DNA of 64,000 bases from Brevibacillus humidisoli (GTDB lineage Bacteria > Bacillota > Bacilli > Brevibacillales > Brevibacillaceae). The stretch covers positions 2,685,970 to 2,749,969 of the forward strand of contig NZ_CP087263.1 of assembly GCF_020923435.1 (NCBI RefSeq). The letters run 5' to 3'. Below, piece after piece: positions 28,047-37,385 of the stretch. The position numbers were made by a program, and so were the translations under genes. Numbering within the stretch: position 1 is the first letter of the stretch; every line of letters begins with the position of its first letter. The notes beneath the pieces are model-generated. The model was not told where the DNA came from, did not search any database, and saw only the letters and a program-made list of their open reading frames with translations.

Positions 28047-29114
28047 TTACTCTGATTTCTCCAGGCTGAGACGCTCGATGACTTCCGCTTCCCACTCGTA
28101 AATCTCCGGCGTAAAGTAGGAGACACGGGTTTTCTTGTATTCTTTGGTGGAGTACAGGGTGATCCGGTCCGTGATGCCGGTCTCGTCCTCGATGGCCTGC
28201 AGAATCGACTCGCACTCTTCCATATCCCGTCCATGAACCATGGTAAAGATGTTGTATTTCCAATCGGGATAGGTGGGACGCAAGTAGCAGTGGCTGACAG
28301 CACGGAACGATCCCATTTTGTATCCGATCTCATCCGTCTTCTCCACCGGTACGTTCCAAACGCCCATGCCGTTGGCGCGGAAGCCTGCCTTGCGATGGTT
28401 CAACACCGCAGAAAAACGACGCATTTTGTTGTCTGCCACCAACCGGCCGGCGTGCGCGAACAGCTCATCCGTGGTCATCTTGAGATTAGCCGCCCATTCG
28501 TCAAATGGACGGGAGACGAGCGGCAGATCTTTCTGCAGTTCCAGGATCACAGCGATATCCTGGTCCGTTACTTGTTTTTCCATCGCAGCATTGCGCATCT
28601 CTTCGGTGTAGACGGGAGCTGCTTTGTCATCTGCTTTCGACTCTTTTTTCACATCCAACTGCACACCGATCTTAAACAGCTTCAGCGTTGGCAGGATGCG
28701 AATCGACTCTACAGCAGCCAGTTCACCAAGAATGTCAACGGTTTTTTCCAATCCAAGCCGACTGTTGGGTGGTACAGCAATCGTAAACCAGAGATTGAAA
28801 TCGTGGTTGCGCTTGTAATTGTGCGTGATGCCGGGGTGCTGATTAAATACCTTTACCGCCATTTCGTCCAGTTTGTCCGGAGCAATTCTCGCCGCTACCA
28901 GACTGGATTTGTAACCAAGTGCTTTGGTATCGAAAATGGCCGAAATCTGCCGGATCTGATCTCCCTTCATATTGCGCAGTCGGGTCAGTACCGTCTCTTC
29001 GTCCGTTCCCAGTTTCTCGGCAATCACTTGAAATGGCTGATCGACCATGGGAATCTCTTTCTGAATCAGATCCAGAATCTCTTTGTCCAACGTATCCAAC
29101 AAATCTACTGACAT
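28047..29114 (-). CDS. AhbA-AhbB-like siroheme decarboxylase fusion (AsnC/Lrp fold)
   Basis: 355 residues made of two homologous halves (about 1-165 and 190-355). Each starts with an AsnC-type helix-turn-helix and ends with an RAM-like sensor. The first half carries THNYKRNHDFNLWFT and the second SHCYLRPTYPDWKYNIFTMVHG. These His/Tyr/Asn patterns are typical of the NirD/L/G/H and AhbA/AhbB siroheme decarboxylases rather than of plain Lrp regulators. Such enzymes turn siroheme into 12,18-didecarboxysiroheme. The gene sits between hemB and hemL with three- and 92-base gaps. A DNA-binding role cannot be excluded from sequence alone. Confidence 0.75.
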   Translation of the reverse strand: MSVDLLDTLDKEILDLIQKEIPMVDQPFQVIAEKLGTDEETVLTRLRNMKGDQIRQISAIFDTKALGYKSSLVAARIAPDKLDEMAVKVFNQHPGITHNYKRNHDFNLWFTIAVPPNSRLGLEKTVDILGELAAVESIRILPTLKLFKIGVQLDVKKESKADDKAAPVYTEEMRNAAMEKQVTDQDIAVILELQKDLPLVSRPFDEWAANLKMTTDELFAHAGRLVADNKMRRFSAVLNHRKAGFRANGMGVWNVPVEKTDEIGYKMGSFRAVSHCYLRPTYPDWKYNIFTMVHGRDMEECESILQAIEDETGITDRITLYSTKEYKKTRVSYFTPEIYEWEAEVIERLSLEKSE

Positions 29115-29117
29115 GAT

Positions 29118-30095
29118 TTACTTCCCTCCTTGCAGCCATCTGGCCACGTCTTTGGCATGGTACGTGATAATCAGATCAGCACCAGCCCGTTTAAAGCCAA
29201 CCATCGTCTCCCATACGATCTGCTGCTCGTCAATCCAGCCGTTGGCCGCTGCTGCTTTCACCATGGAATATTCGGCACTCACATTGTAGACGACCAGCGG
29301 CAGGTCAAACCGTTCTCTCAGACGCTGCACCATGTCCATATAAGCCAAAGCAGGCTTTACCATCAGGAAATCTGCTCCCTGGGCAACGTCAGCTGCCGCT
29401 TCTCGAAGCCCTTCACGGGCATTGGCCGGATCCATCTGGTAGGTCCGGCGGTCGCCGAACTGGGGAGCAGAATGAGCCGCATCGCGGAATGGGCCGTAGT
29501 AGGAAGAGGCATACTTAACGGCGTATGACATGATCGGCACGTCAGCATACCCGGCTTCGTCCAGAGCCTGGCGGATCGCGGCGACAAAACCGTCCATCAT
29601 GTTGGATGGAGCAATCACATCGGCCCCCGCTTTAGCTTGGGATACGGCGGTTTGGGCAAGCAGGGCAAGCGATGGATCGTTTTGCACGTAGCCCTCCCCG
29701 ATGACACCGCAATGCCCGTGATCGGTATATTGGCAAAGGCAGGTATCAGCGATGACCAACAGTTCAGGATGCTTTTCTTTGATCCGGCGGATCGCCTTCT
29801 GGACGACGCCATCCTCGGCATAGGCCTGTGAACCGCAATCGTCTTTGTCCGCCGGGACGCCAAAGACGAGCAAAGCCTGAATCCCTAGGCTGACAACCTC
29901 CTGCAGTTCTTCATCCAACCGATCCAGTGAGAAATGGTAGACTCCTGGCATCGAGGGCACTTCTTCCTTGATTCCTTCTCCTTCCACAATAAACAATGGA
30001 TAAATCAAATCCTCTATCCGTACGTGGTGCTCACGAACGAGATTGCGCATGGCCGTCGTCTTGCGCAGGCGACGATGTCGTTCAAACGGCTGCAT
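29118..30095 (-). CDS. hemB: Delta-aminolevulinic acid dehydratase (porphobilinogen synthase)
   Basis: 325 residues. The zinc site is the cysteine cluster [14 protein letters not shown]; the substrate-binding lysines lie in [22 protein letters not shown] and [11 protein letters not shown]. It condenses two 5-aminolevulinates to porphobilinogen in the cytosol. I took the ATG ([10 protein letters not shown]) behind GGGAGG; 32 in-frame codons upstream overlap the cobA-hemD gene and lack a site. The operon context is fully consistent. Confidence 0.96.
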   Translation of the reverse strand: MQPFERHRRLRKTTAMRNLVREHHVRIEDLIYPLFIVEGEGIKEEVPSMPGVYHFSLDRLDEELQEVVSLGIQALLVFGVPADKDDCGSQAYAEDGVVQKAIRRIKEKHPELLVIADTCLCQYTDHGHCGVIGEGYVQNDPSLALLAQTAVSQAKAGADVIAPSNMMDGFVAAIRQALDEAGYADVPIMSYAVKYASSYYGPFRDAAHSAPQFGDRRTYQMDPANAREGLREAAADVAQGADFLMVKPALAYMDMVQRLRERFDLPLVVYNVSAEYSMVKAAAANGWIDEQQIVWETMVGFKRAGADLIITYHAKDVARWLQGGK

Positions 30096-31620
30096 CTTGT
30101 TTCTCCCTCCCCTGACTTTGGATGATGGCATCCACCAGCCCTTGAATGTGAGAGTCGGTCGCGACGATGTGTACGGGCAGTCCCAGGTCACGTGCCGTCT
30201 GAGCGGTTATCGGGCCGATACAGGCAACCTGTACCCCGGCAAGCAGTTCCTGCAGATCGTATCCCTCCAGTGCCTGGACGAAGTTTTTCACAGTCGAGGA
30301 ACTGGTAAAGGTGACGATGTGGATCGCTTTTTCTTTCAGCAGTGCAGCTGTCTCAGCACTGTTTTCAGCATCGATCACCGTCTGGTACGTATCTGCTTCC
30401 GTTACGTTCAGTCCACGCTCTCGCAGTTCTTTAGGCAAAACTTCACGAGCAACATCCGCACGCGGCAGCAGCACGGACTGACCTGGCTTCAACTCGTCCT
30501 TCAACCGTTCCAGCAGCCCTTCCGCACGGAACTCTCCCGGCAGCACGCTGACGGTCAGCCCCTTCGCTTCCAACGCTTCTGCCGTTTTTGGTCCGACTGC
30601 CGCCAGGCGCCCTGTCATTGTGCGAATGTCGATGCGCAGTTCACGCAGCCGTTTGAAGAAATGGTTGACACCGTTGACACTGGTAAAGATAACCCAGTCA
30701 AACTGGTCCAGTTTCCACAGTGCTTCATCCAGTCGCTCCAGCTCTTTTGGCGGGACCATCTTGATCAGTGGAAACTCGTATGCCTCCCCGCCCAGCTCCA
30801 TGATCTGCTCCGACAACTCGCTGGCCTGACTGCGCGCCCTTGTGACCAGTACCCGCTTGCCGAACAACGGCTTTTTCTCAAACCACTGCAGCCTGTCGCG
30901 AAGGGAAACCACTTCCCCCACGATGATGATCGCGGGATTGGTCAATCCAGCCTGTTCCCGTTTCTCTACGATGTCGGCCAGCGTCCCGACAACCGTCTGC
31001 TGTTCCACCGTGGTTCCCCAACGGATCAATGCCACCGGCGTTTCCGGTGCGCGTCCGTATTTGATCAGCTGTTCCCGGATAAACGGCAGATTGCCCACTC
31101 CCATGTAAAAGATGATCGTCCCAACCGCAGTGGCCAGCTTTTCCCAATTAATGCTTGAGTCCGTTTTGTCTGGACGTTCATGACCAGTGACAATGGCCAG
31201 CGATGAGTTAAAATCACGATGGGTCACCGGGATTCCGGCGTATGCCGGAGCAGCGATGCCGGATGTGATGCCCGGTACAATCTCAAACGGGATGTCGTGT
31301 TTAGCCAGTTCCTCTGCTTCTTCGCCCACCCGGCCAAAGATGGAAGGGTCGCCTCCCTTCAAACGGGTGACGATTTTACCGTCAAGCGCTTTCTCCACCA
31401 ATACCTGATTGATCTCTTCCTGGGTAAGCGTATGCCGATCCGGTAGCTTGCCGCAGTAGATCATCTCGGCATCTACTCTGGCGTTGGCCAACAGGCGCGG
31501 GCTGACCAGACGGTCGTATACGATACAATCCGCCTCCTGGATCGTCTCCAATCCGCGAATCGTAAGCAGCTTGGGGTCGCCCGGACCAGCACCGACTAAA
31601 TACACCTTTCCTCTGTTCAT
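30082..31620 (-). CDS. Uroporphyrinogen-III methyltransferase / uroporphyrinogen-III synthase fusion
   Basis: 512 residues. The N-terminal half (about 1-250) is a SUMT/CobA domain ([51 protein letters not shown]). The C-terminal half (about 255-505) is HemD ([42 protein letters not shown]). One polypeptide therefore makes uroporphyrinogen III and methylates it to precorrin-2. CobA-HemD fusions occur in several bacteria. Its stop lies 14 bases inside the hemB start region and its ATG abuts the hemC stop. Confidence 0.94.
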   Translation of the reverse strand: MNRGKVYLVGAGPGDPKLLTIRGLETIQEADCIVYDRLVSPRLLANARVDAEMIYCGKLPDRHTLTQEEINQVLVEKALDGKIVTRLKGGDPSIFGRVGEEAEELAKHDIPFEIVPGITSGIAAPAYAGIPVTHRDFNSSLAIVTGHERPDKTDSSINWEKLATAVGTIIFYMGVGNLPFIREQLIKYGRAPETPVALIRWGTTVEQQTVVGTLADIVEKREQAGLTNPAIIIVGEVVSLRDRLQWFEKKPLFGKRVLVTRARSQASELSEQIMELGGEAYEFPLIKMVPPKELERLDEALWKLDQFDWVIFTSVNGVNHFFKRLRELRIDIRTMTGRLAAVGPKTAEALEAKGLTVSVLPGEFRAEGLLERLKDELKPGQSVLLPRADVAREVLPKELRERGLNVTEADTYQTVIDAENSAETAALLKEKAIHIVTFTSSSTVKNFVQALEGYDLQELLAGVQVACIGPITAQTARDLGLPVHIVATDSHIQGLVDAIIQSQGREKQDAAV

Positions 31621-32564
31621 CCCTGATTCTCCTCCAATACCTCCGCCAGCACCTCACCCGCACCATCGGAGAGCAGATGCTCTGCTACGGCACGGCCTAA
31701 TGCAGCCGGATCACTACCTGTCTGAGAATGTTTAAACAGACGACGTCCATCAGGTGATCCGACGAATCCGGTCAAGCGGATCGATGGTGTGCCGTCATCT
31801 CCTGTTCCGGCAAGCGTAGCGTACGCCCCGAGCGGAACCTGACAGCCCCCTTGCAGCCGCTGCAAAAAGGCCCGCTCCGCACTAACCGCAAGCCTCGTCT
31901 CTTGATCGTCGAGACGGGCCAGCAGCGCCAGCAGTTCATCGTCATCGGCGCGACACTCGATCGCCAACGCCCCCTGTCCGACAGCCGGCAGACTGATGTC
32001 GATAGGCAAGTATTGACTGACTGCCCCTTCCCACTCGACCCGCTCCAGTCCGGCTGCTGCCAGCACGATGGCATCAAAATTGCCTTCGTTCAACTTGCGC
32101 ATCCTCGTATCGATGTTGCCGCGAATCGATTCGATCCGCAAATCAGGACGATAGGCGAGCAGTTGTGAGGCTCTACGCAGGCTGCTCGTCCCCACCAGCG
32201 CAGCATGCGGCAGTTCATCCAGTGTAGTGCCTTCTCGCGATATCAACACGTCCCGCGGATCAACCCGTTTCGGCACAGCACCGATCACGAGCCCGCTCTG
32301 CAGCTCGGAAGGTACATCCTTCATACTGTGGACTGCCAGATCTGTCTGTTTATCAAGCAAAGATTGTTCAATCTCTTTGACGAACAACCCCTTGCCTCCT
32401 ACTTTAGACAGCGTAACGTCCAGGATCACGTCCCCTTTGGTCACAATTTCTTCTACGACAAAATCGACGGTAGGGTCAAACTGTTTCAAGTGTTCAATGA
32501 CCCAGTTTGTCTGCGTAAGCGCCAGCTTGCTTCTGCGGCTTCCAACTTTCCACTGTTTCATCAT
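31617..32564 (-). CDS. hemC: Porphobilinogen deaminase (hydroxymethylbilane synthase)
   Basis: 315 residues. Contains KVGSRRSKLALTQTNWV at the N-terminus, the MKDVPSEL substrate loop, and the dipyrromethane cofactor cysteine in LQGGCQVPLGAYA. It links four porphobilinogens into hydroxymethylbilane. Two ATGs in tandem follow GGGAGG; the first is taken. The start lies 71 bases inside the upstream precorrin-2 dehydrogenase gene, so the reading frames overlap. Confidence 0.95.
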   Translation of the reverse strand: MMKQWKVGSRRSKLALTQTNWVIEHLKQFDPTVDFVVEEIVTKGDVILDVTLSKVGGKGLFVKEIEQSLLDKQTDLAVHSMKDVPSELQSGLVIGAVPKRVDPRDVLISREGTTLDELPHAALVGTSSLRRASQLLAYRPDLRIESIRGNIDTRMRKLNEGNFDAIVLAAAGLERVEWEGAVSQYLPIDISLPAVGQGALAIECRADDDELLALLARLDDQETRLAVSAERAFLQRLQGGCQVPLGAYATLAGTGDDGTPSIRLTGFVGSPDGRRLFKHSQTGSDPAALGRAVAEHLLSDGAGEVLAEVLEENQG

Positions 32565-33216
32565 CGTTGCCTCCCTGTCCTCCGTCATCGGTCTGAGCTT
32601 CTGCAAGTAAAGCCTCTGCCATCCGATATCGGTGTTCGTCAGAAGCATGCAGATACACGTCGCCAAGCAATCGGCGAAAGATTTGTTTTCGCACTCCGGG
32701 GTCATCTACTTGCGCGAGCACGCGCTGTCTCATCTCGGCGAGGAAGTCGACATACCCGGTATACTCGGTCCCAAACTCACCCTCCAACCGTTGTTTGATC
32801 TTTCGGGCGAGACTGGGACTGGCACCAGAGGTGGAGACTGCTATAGCCAGCTTTCCCCGCCGGACGACAGACGGAACGGTGAAAGTGCACAAATCAGGCC
32901 GATCGACGACATTGATCCAGCCGCCACAGTCTGTGACGGCCCGGTGGACGGCAAGGTTCACGTCCGGACGATCTGTAGCCGCGATGACCAGTGCGTAACT
33001 GCGCACATCCTGGCCGTTGTAGGTAGTCTGGTGCCATTGGAGCTGTCCCTGAGCGGCCCACTCTACCACCTGCGGGTCAGCTTCGGGTGAGATTACGGTT
33101 ACGGCTGCGCCTGCCGCAAGAAGCGACTCGATTTTGCGTACAGCCACTTCCCCTGCACCGACCACCAAACAGGTGCGTTTTGTAAGATCCAACATCAGCG
33201 GGTACTGCTTTCTCAT
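32494..33216 (-). CDS. Precorrin-2 dehydrogenase (Met8/CysG N-domain type)
   Basis: 240 residues. The Rossmann start LTKRTCLVVGAGEVAVRKIESLL and the motif ISTSGASPSLARKIKQ-like stretch (VSTSGASPSLARKIKQRLE) identify it. It oxidises precorrin-2 to sirohydrochlorin with NAD; some family members also insert iron. It lies between hemX and hemC, so the siroheme branch is built into the haem operon. The C-terminal 40 residues are weakly conserved and overlap hemC by 71 bases. Confidence 0.92.
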   Translation of the reverse strand: MRKQYPLMLDLTKRTCLVVGAGEVAVRKIESLLAAGAAVTVISPEADPQVVEWAAQGQLQWHQTTYNGQDVRSYALVIAATDRPDVNLAVHRAVTDCGGWINVVDRPDLCTFTVPSVVRRGKLAIAVSTSGASPSLARKIKQRLEGEFGTEYTGYVDFLAEMRQRVLAQVDDPGVRKQIFRRLLGDVYLHASDEHRYRMAEALLAEAQTDDGGQGGNDDETVESWKPQKQAGAYADKLGH

Positions 33217-33234
33217 CAGGTCATCCCCTCTTGA

Positions 33235-34053
33235 TTACAACCATTGGTGAAATTTTGAGAAGTCAGTAGACAGCACGTTTAATAACAGGATGGAAAAGGC
33301 AGCCAGATTCCATACCGCCAACTTTCGCCCCTGCCATTTCTCTGCGCTCCGTTTGTACAGCAGAATCGAGTACGCCAACAGCACCAGCAGCGACATCCAT
33401 ACTTTTGGGTCCAACCAGAAGCTGTTGCCGTGTACCAGATAGGCCCAGATGGCACCCAAAATCATCGCCAGAAACAGCATCGGCACGCCAACCATGTTCA
33501 TCCTGTGTGAAAACAGTTCCATTTTACCAAGGCTGGGCAGGCGACGCAGCAGCGGAGACCACTTTTTCTGCTTCAGCATGTTGTGCTGCAGCAGGAACAT
33601 CACGGACAAGATCAGCGACAGAGAGAAGGCGGCGTAGCTCAGAATCGCAATCGTGATATGGATGAACAGCAGTTCGGAAACGATCACCTTCATCTGAGCC
33701 AGTGGCGTGGTCTCGGGAAAGAACATCGACAAGACGAGCACGACAAAGCCGATTACGTTGACAAAGAAAACCAGTAGGTCAATCCGGAAAAAGTAGTTGA
33801 TCACCAATGAGACCGTTGCCAATACCCATGAATAAAAAAAGAGCGTCTCAAACAACGTCAGCACCGGAAAGTACTCTTTCGCGGCCATCTGTGAGACGAA
33901 AAAAGCGGTTTGCAGCAACCAAACGACAGCCAGCAGGCCAAAAGCGATCAGATTGGCTTTCCGGTTGCGCAGCAAAAAATCGTTAAAGTAAAAGAGGACA
34001 CTCGCCGCATAGAGAAAGATCGTCAAATCGTAGATCCATCTCGCATCTGCCAT
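33235..34053 (-). CDS. hemX: HemX/CcsA family cytochrome c assembly-like membrane protein
   Basis: 272 residues with eight predicted TM helices, in the CcsA/CcmF-like family. The segment HGNSFWLDPKVWMSL contains the WxD-like Trp and His residues seen in this group. In Bacillus HemX lies after hemA and limits HemA level. The start has GAGGGG before it. The position matches hemX in Bacillus. Confidence 0.88.
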   Translation of the reverse strand: MADARWIYDLTIFLYAASVLFYFNDFLLRNRKANLIAFGLLAVVWLLQTAFFVSQMAAKEYFPVLTLFETLFFYSWVLATVSLVINYFFRIDLLVFFVNVIGFVVLVLSMFFPETTPLAQMKVIVSELLFIHITIAILSYAAFSLSLILSVMFLLQHNMLKQKKWSPLLRRLPSLGKMELFSHRMNMVGVPMLFLAMILGAIWAYLVHGNSFWLDPKVWMSLLVLLAYSILLYKRSAEKWQGRKLAVWNLAAFSILLLNVLSTDFSKFHQWL

Positions 34054-34093
34054 CTGTCGTCCCCTCTCTTTCCATCGCTAAACTCGTATGTGT

Positions 34094-35455
34094 CTACTCT
34101 CTGGAATGAGCGGCCATCACTTTCTCTTTGACCCCTGCCGCGTGCTTCTTCTCTTCCTCCCAGTCGGCCTCTTGGCGGCGGCGTTCGATAATCTCTTCCA
34201 ACGCGAAGATGGTCGAGAACATCTCCAGCACCTCGTCGCCGCGTTTTTGCACAGCCAGTTCTTTGAGACGAACGACAGGGTCGTGCAGCAGTTGATTGAT
34301 AATCCCTCGTGTATGTTTGCGGATAATGTGCCGTTCCCGCTCCGTCAAATCAGGCAGCTTGTTTTCAATCTTGCGCATCGCGTCGCCATGGATCACAAAC
34401 GCTTTTTCACGCAAAGCAGAGATTAACGGAACGACCCCCAGCGTATTGAGCCAGTTTTGGAAGGCCACCACTTCTTCGCTGATCATCCCGGTGATGCGCT
34501 CTGCTTCCCGGGAGCGCTCCTCTAGGTTGCTCTCCACAATCCCCTCCAGATCGTCGATATCATAGAGATAGACGTTATCCAGATCATGCAGGCGCGGATC
34601 GAGATCGCGGGGCACGGCGATGTCGACCATAAACAGCGGACGATGTTTGCGCTGCTTCATGATCGGCCTCAGTTGTTCATAGGTGACCACGTAGCCAGAG
34701 GCTCCCGTGGAACTGATCACGATGTCAGCTTCCAACAGGGCTTCCGCCAGGTGGTCCATCGTACAGGCGTCTCCTTGAAACTTACGGGCCAGCAGCTGCG
34801 CCCGCTCCAGCGTCCGGTTCGCCACCCGAACCTGAGACACACCGTTGGCATGCAGGTGTTTTGCCGTCAGTTCACTCATTTTGCCGGCACCCAGGATCAG
34901 CACCGACTTATCTTCAAACGTGCCAAAAATTTTCTTGCCCAATTCAATCGCCGCGTAGCTGACGGAGACGGCGTTTTGTCCGATGCCGGTTTCCGTGTGG
35001 GCCCGCTTGGCCAGCGTAATCGCCTGCTGGAACAGCGTATTAAAGACTGTACCCGTCGTCTGGTGCTTCTGCGCCAGGAAGAAGGCATCACGTACCTGAC
35101 CGAGAATCTGGGTCTCCCCCATCACCATCGAATCAAGCCCGCAGGTGACGCGGAACAGATGTTCAATCGCCTCATCGTTTTCCTTCATATAGATATGCTC
35201 CTGAAACGAATCGCGATCAACGCCGAACCACTCAGCGAGGAAGTTGCGTGTATAGAAACGGCCTGTGTGCAGTTGGTCGCAAACGATGTAGATCTCCGTA
35301 CGGTTGCAAGTTCCGAGAATGACGCATTCCACCACGCTCTTCGTCTGGGAGAGAAGATGAAGAGCCCGTGGAGTACTGTCGTCGCTAAACGTAAACTTTT
35401 CGCGGATTTCGACAGGAGCCGTTTTGTAGTTAAGGCCAAGTGTCAAGATTTCCAT
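34094..35455 (-). CDS. hemA: Glutamyl-tRNA reductase
   Basis: 453 residues. The nucleophile cysteine lies in ILGTCNRTEIYIV; the NADPH domain has VLILGAGKMSELTAKHL; a C-terminal dimerisation helix (ERERHIIRKHTRGIINQLLHDP) follows. It starts the C5 pathway by reducing glutamyl-tRNA to glutamate-1-semialdehyde. The ATG has GGGAGG seven bases upstream. It is the first gene of an eight-gene operon and its likely control point. A TATAAT lies about 50 bases upstream, without a clear -35 partner. Confidence 0.96.
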   Translation of the reverse strand: MEILTLGLNYKTAPVEIREKFTFSDDSTPRALHLLSQTKSVVECVILGTCNRTEIYIVCDQLHTGRFYTRNFLAEWFGVDRDSFQEHIYMKENDEAIEHLFRVTCGLDSMVMGETQILGQVRDAFFLAQKHQTTGTVFNTLFQQAITLAKRAHTETGIGQNAVSVSYAAIELGKKIFGTFEDKSVLILGAGKMSELTAKHLHANGVSQVRVANRTLERAQLLARKFQGDACTMDHLAEALLEADIVISSTGASGYVVTYEQLRPIMKQRKHRPLFMVDIAVPRDLDPRLHDLDNVYLYDIDDLEGIVESNLEERSREAERITGMISEEVVAFQNWLNTLGVVPLISALREKAFVIHGDAMRKIENKLPDLTERERHIIRKHTRGIINQLLHDPVVRLKELAVQKRGDEVLEMFSTIFALEEIIERRRQEADWEEEKKHAAGVKEKVMAAHSRE

Positions 35456-35560
35456 AGTCTTCCTCCCAGTTGCCACGTGCTTTTGACTCTATGAAATGCA
35501 CTATTATTATAACATTATGTCCCAGCGGGAGTCGTTTAAAATGTGAAAAGTTTATTAACA

Positions 35561-35583
35561 GGGCTGACGATCAACGCCAGCCC
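35561..35583 (-). terminator. Hairpin after the catalase gene
   Basis: A nine-base-pair stem (GGGCTGGCG/CGTCAGCCC, one G-U pair) with a five-base loop. Only a broken T-rich stretch follows on the minus strand, so termination may be partial. Confidence 0.45.
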
Positions 35584-35653
35584 AGGATTTTGTCGAAAGA
35601 CAAGACAGTGGATGAACAAAGCAAGCGTCAACGGTGGCTCAGACACATCCATG

Positions 35654-37123
35654 TCAGGAAGAGGGATGGCCCGCAAAGAATCCAGCGAGATCAACCCCCA
35701 GCCCTTCTGCTACCCGTGTACCGTATTCGGCATCCGCGCGGTAAAAGTTGCAGATCTGGCGAAGCTGGATCTGTGGGTCTACATCCTTTAGGTCATGGAC
35801 CAGATTCTCGATCAGTCGATTCCGTTCCTCAGGCGTAAAGCGTCGGTACAGCTCACCAGCCTGCGTAAAGTCATCCGTCTTCTCAATCGTCTGACGCGTA
35901 GTATGCCCCGTTAGCTTCGCGCTGCTTTCCGCATAGGCAGGCGCTTCTGCTGGAGAATCGTCACGGCTGTTCGGTTCGTAATTGTACGGAGATGGATCTG
36001 CCTTCACCGTCATCAAGCCGTCTCGCTGATGATTTCGCACCGGCGCAAACGGGCAGTTGACCGGAATCTGCAGGTAGTTGGGGCCTAACCGGTGGCGCTG
36101 CGTATCTGGATAGGAGAACAGACGCCCCTGCAGCAGTTTGTCCTCTGACGGTTCGATTCCCGGCACGACTGCGCTTGGGGAGAACGCAGATTGTTCTACT
36201 TCCGCAAAGTAGTTGAGCGGATTGCGGTTTAGGGTCATGGTTCCCACATGTACCAGCGGCAGGACATCTTCTGGCCATACTTTTGTCGGGTCGAGCGGAT
36301 CAAACGGAAAATCGTCTATCTTTTCCGGCTCAAGGATTTGCACATACAGATCCCAGCGCGGGAAATCTCCACGTTCAATCGCCTCATACAGGTCGCTGGT
36401 AGCGTGGTTGAAGTCATCCGCGCCGATCTCTCTCGCTTCAGCAGCTGTCAGATTTTTCACTCCCTGCTGCGGTTTCCAGTGATATTTGACATAGACTACC
36501 TCACCTGCGGTGTTGATCCACTTGAAGGCATGGACACTGGAACCTTCCATCTGCCGGTAATTGGCCGGGATGCCGTAATCGGAGAAGACCCAGGTCAGCA
36601 TGTGAGTAGACTCCGGCGAGTGCGACATGAAGTCCCAATAGTGGTTCGGCGTCTGGACATTGGTGTGCGGCGCAGGTTTCAGTGAATGAACCATGTCCGG
36701 AAACTTCATCGCATCGCGGATGAAAAACACAGGTAGATTGTTGCCCACCAGATCGTAGTTCCCCTCTTCGGTATAGAACTTGACGGCAAAACCGCGTGGG
36801 TCCCGCAAGGTCTCTGGAGAGTGGCCTCCGTGGATCACGGTTGAAAAGCGGACGAATACAGGGGTTTCAATGGCCGGATCCTGCAAGAAAGCTGCTCGCG
36901 TGTATGTGCTCATGCTCTGGACGGGTTTAAACACACCGAATGCTCCGGCCCCCCGGGCGTGAACCACGCGTTCCGGAATGCGCTCACGGTCGAAGTGGGC
37001 TAACTTTTCAAGCAAATGGTAATCTTCCAGCAGCGTAGGGCCACGGCGTCCGGCGGTTTTGGAGTGTTGGTTATCCGCGACAGGAGCCCCCTGGTTTGTG
37101 GTCAGAATGTTCTTTTTCTCCAT
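35654..37123 (-). CDS. katA: Monofunctional haem catalase, small-subunit clade
   Basis: 489 residues. The distal His region is RVVHARGAGAFG, the distal Asn lies in DLVGNNLPVFFIRD, and the proximal Tyr in RLFSYPDTQRHRLG. It destroys hydrogen peroxide in the cytosol. The ATG (MEKKNILTT) follows GAGG at eight bases. A PerR-type operator lies 66 to 80 bases upstream. It precedes the haem operon, which supplies its cofactor, on the same strand. Confidence 0.95.
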   Translation of the reverse strand: MEKKNILTTNQGAPVADNQHSKTAGRRGPTLLEDYHLLEKLAHFDRERIPERVVHARGAGAFGVFKPVQSMSTYTRAAFLQDPAIETPVFVRFSTVIHGGHSPETLRDPRGFAVKFYTEEGNYDLVGNNLPVFFIRDAMKFPDMVHSLKPAPHTNVQTPNHYWDFMSHSPESTHMLTWVFSDYGIPANYRQMEGSSVHAFKWINTAGEVVYVKYHWKPQQGVKNLTAAEAREIGADDFNHATSDLYEAIERGDFPRWDLYVQILEPEKIDDFPFDPLDPTKVWPEDVLPLVHVGTMTLNRNPLNYFAEVEQSAFSPSAVVPGIEPSEDKLLQGRLFSYPDTQRHRLGPNYLQIPVNCPFAPVRNHQRDGLMTVKADPSPYNYEPNSRDDSPAEAPAYAESSAKLTGHTTRQTIEKTDDFTQAGELYRRFTPEERNRLIENLVHDLKDVDPQIQLRQICNFYRADAEYGTRVAEGLGVDLAGFFAGHPSS

Positions 37124-37150
37124 GATGATCACCTCTGCGTGTTCTTTGTC

Positions 37151-37208
37151 TTTTTGATAATAAGAGTAAAATTATATTTGAAATCATTTTATAATTATTA
37201 TCAAAAAG
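37151..37208 (-). promoter_or_regulatory. PerR-box operator/promoter region of the catalase gene
   Basis: 37189-37203 reads TTATAATTATTATCA, 14 of 15 matches to the PerR box TTATAATNATTATAA. A second half-site is arranged so that 37150-37163 and 37195-37208 form a perfect 14-base inverted pair around the region. A TATAAT -10 element (complement of 37171-37176) lies between the two arms, so a bound repressor would cover the promoter. PerR control of katA by peroxide is known in Bacillus. Confidence 0.75.
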
Positions 37209-37327
37209 GATTATTTTTAATTTAACACAGTGTTTCGATTCCCTCAAGTGTTTTTTTAGAGCTGAATGACTGGAGCAAAAAGCTCTAGCGAGATGATGTA
37301 TCTGATCGAAAAAAGTGACGATCACAT

Positions 37328-37371
37328 AAAAAAAGACTGCTCCACAAGGTATGAATCCACCTGTGGAACAG
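37328..37371 (-). terminator. Terminator of the GNAT acetyltransferase gene
   Basis: A 12-base-pair stem (arms 37360-37371 and 37337-37349) followed by TCTTTTTTT on the minus strand, directly after the stop at 37386. Confidence 0.88.
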
Positions 37372-37385
37372 CCTTAGGATCAAAG

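Noticed and set aside
30043-31158. 371-codon open frame on the plus strand opposite cobA-hemD
   Set aside because: Antisense to a well-conserved fusion enzyme; Cys/His/Phe-rich nonsense composition.
32494-32564. 71-base overlap of precorrin-2 dehydrogenase and hemC as a possible frameshift
   Set aside because: Both proteins are complete with their own motifs and hemC has its own ribosome-binding site; the overlap is ordinary in packed operons.
35490-35540. A full promoter for hemA
   Set aside because: A TATAAT is present but no acceptable -35 at 16-18 bases; not listed as a feature.
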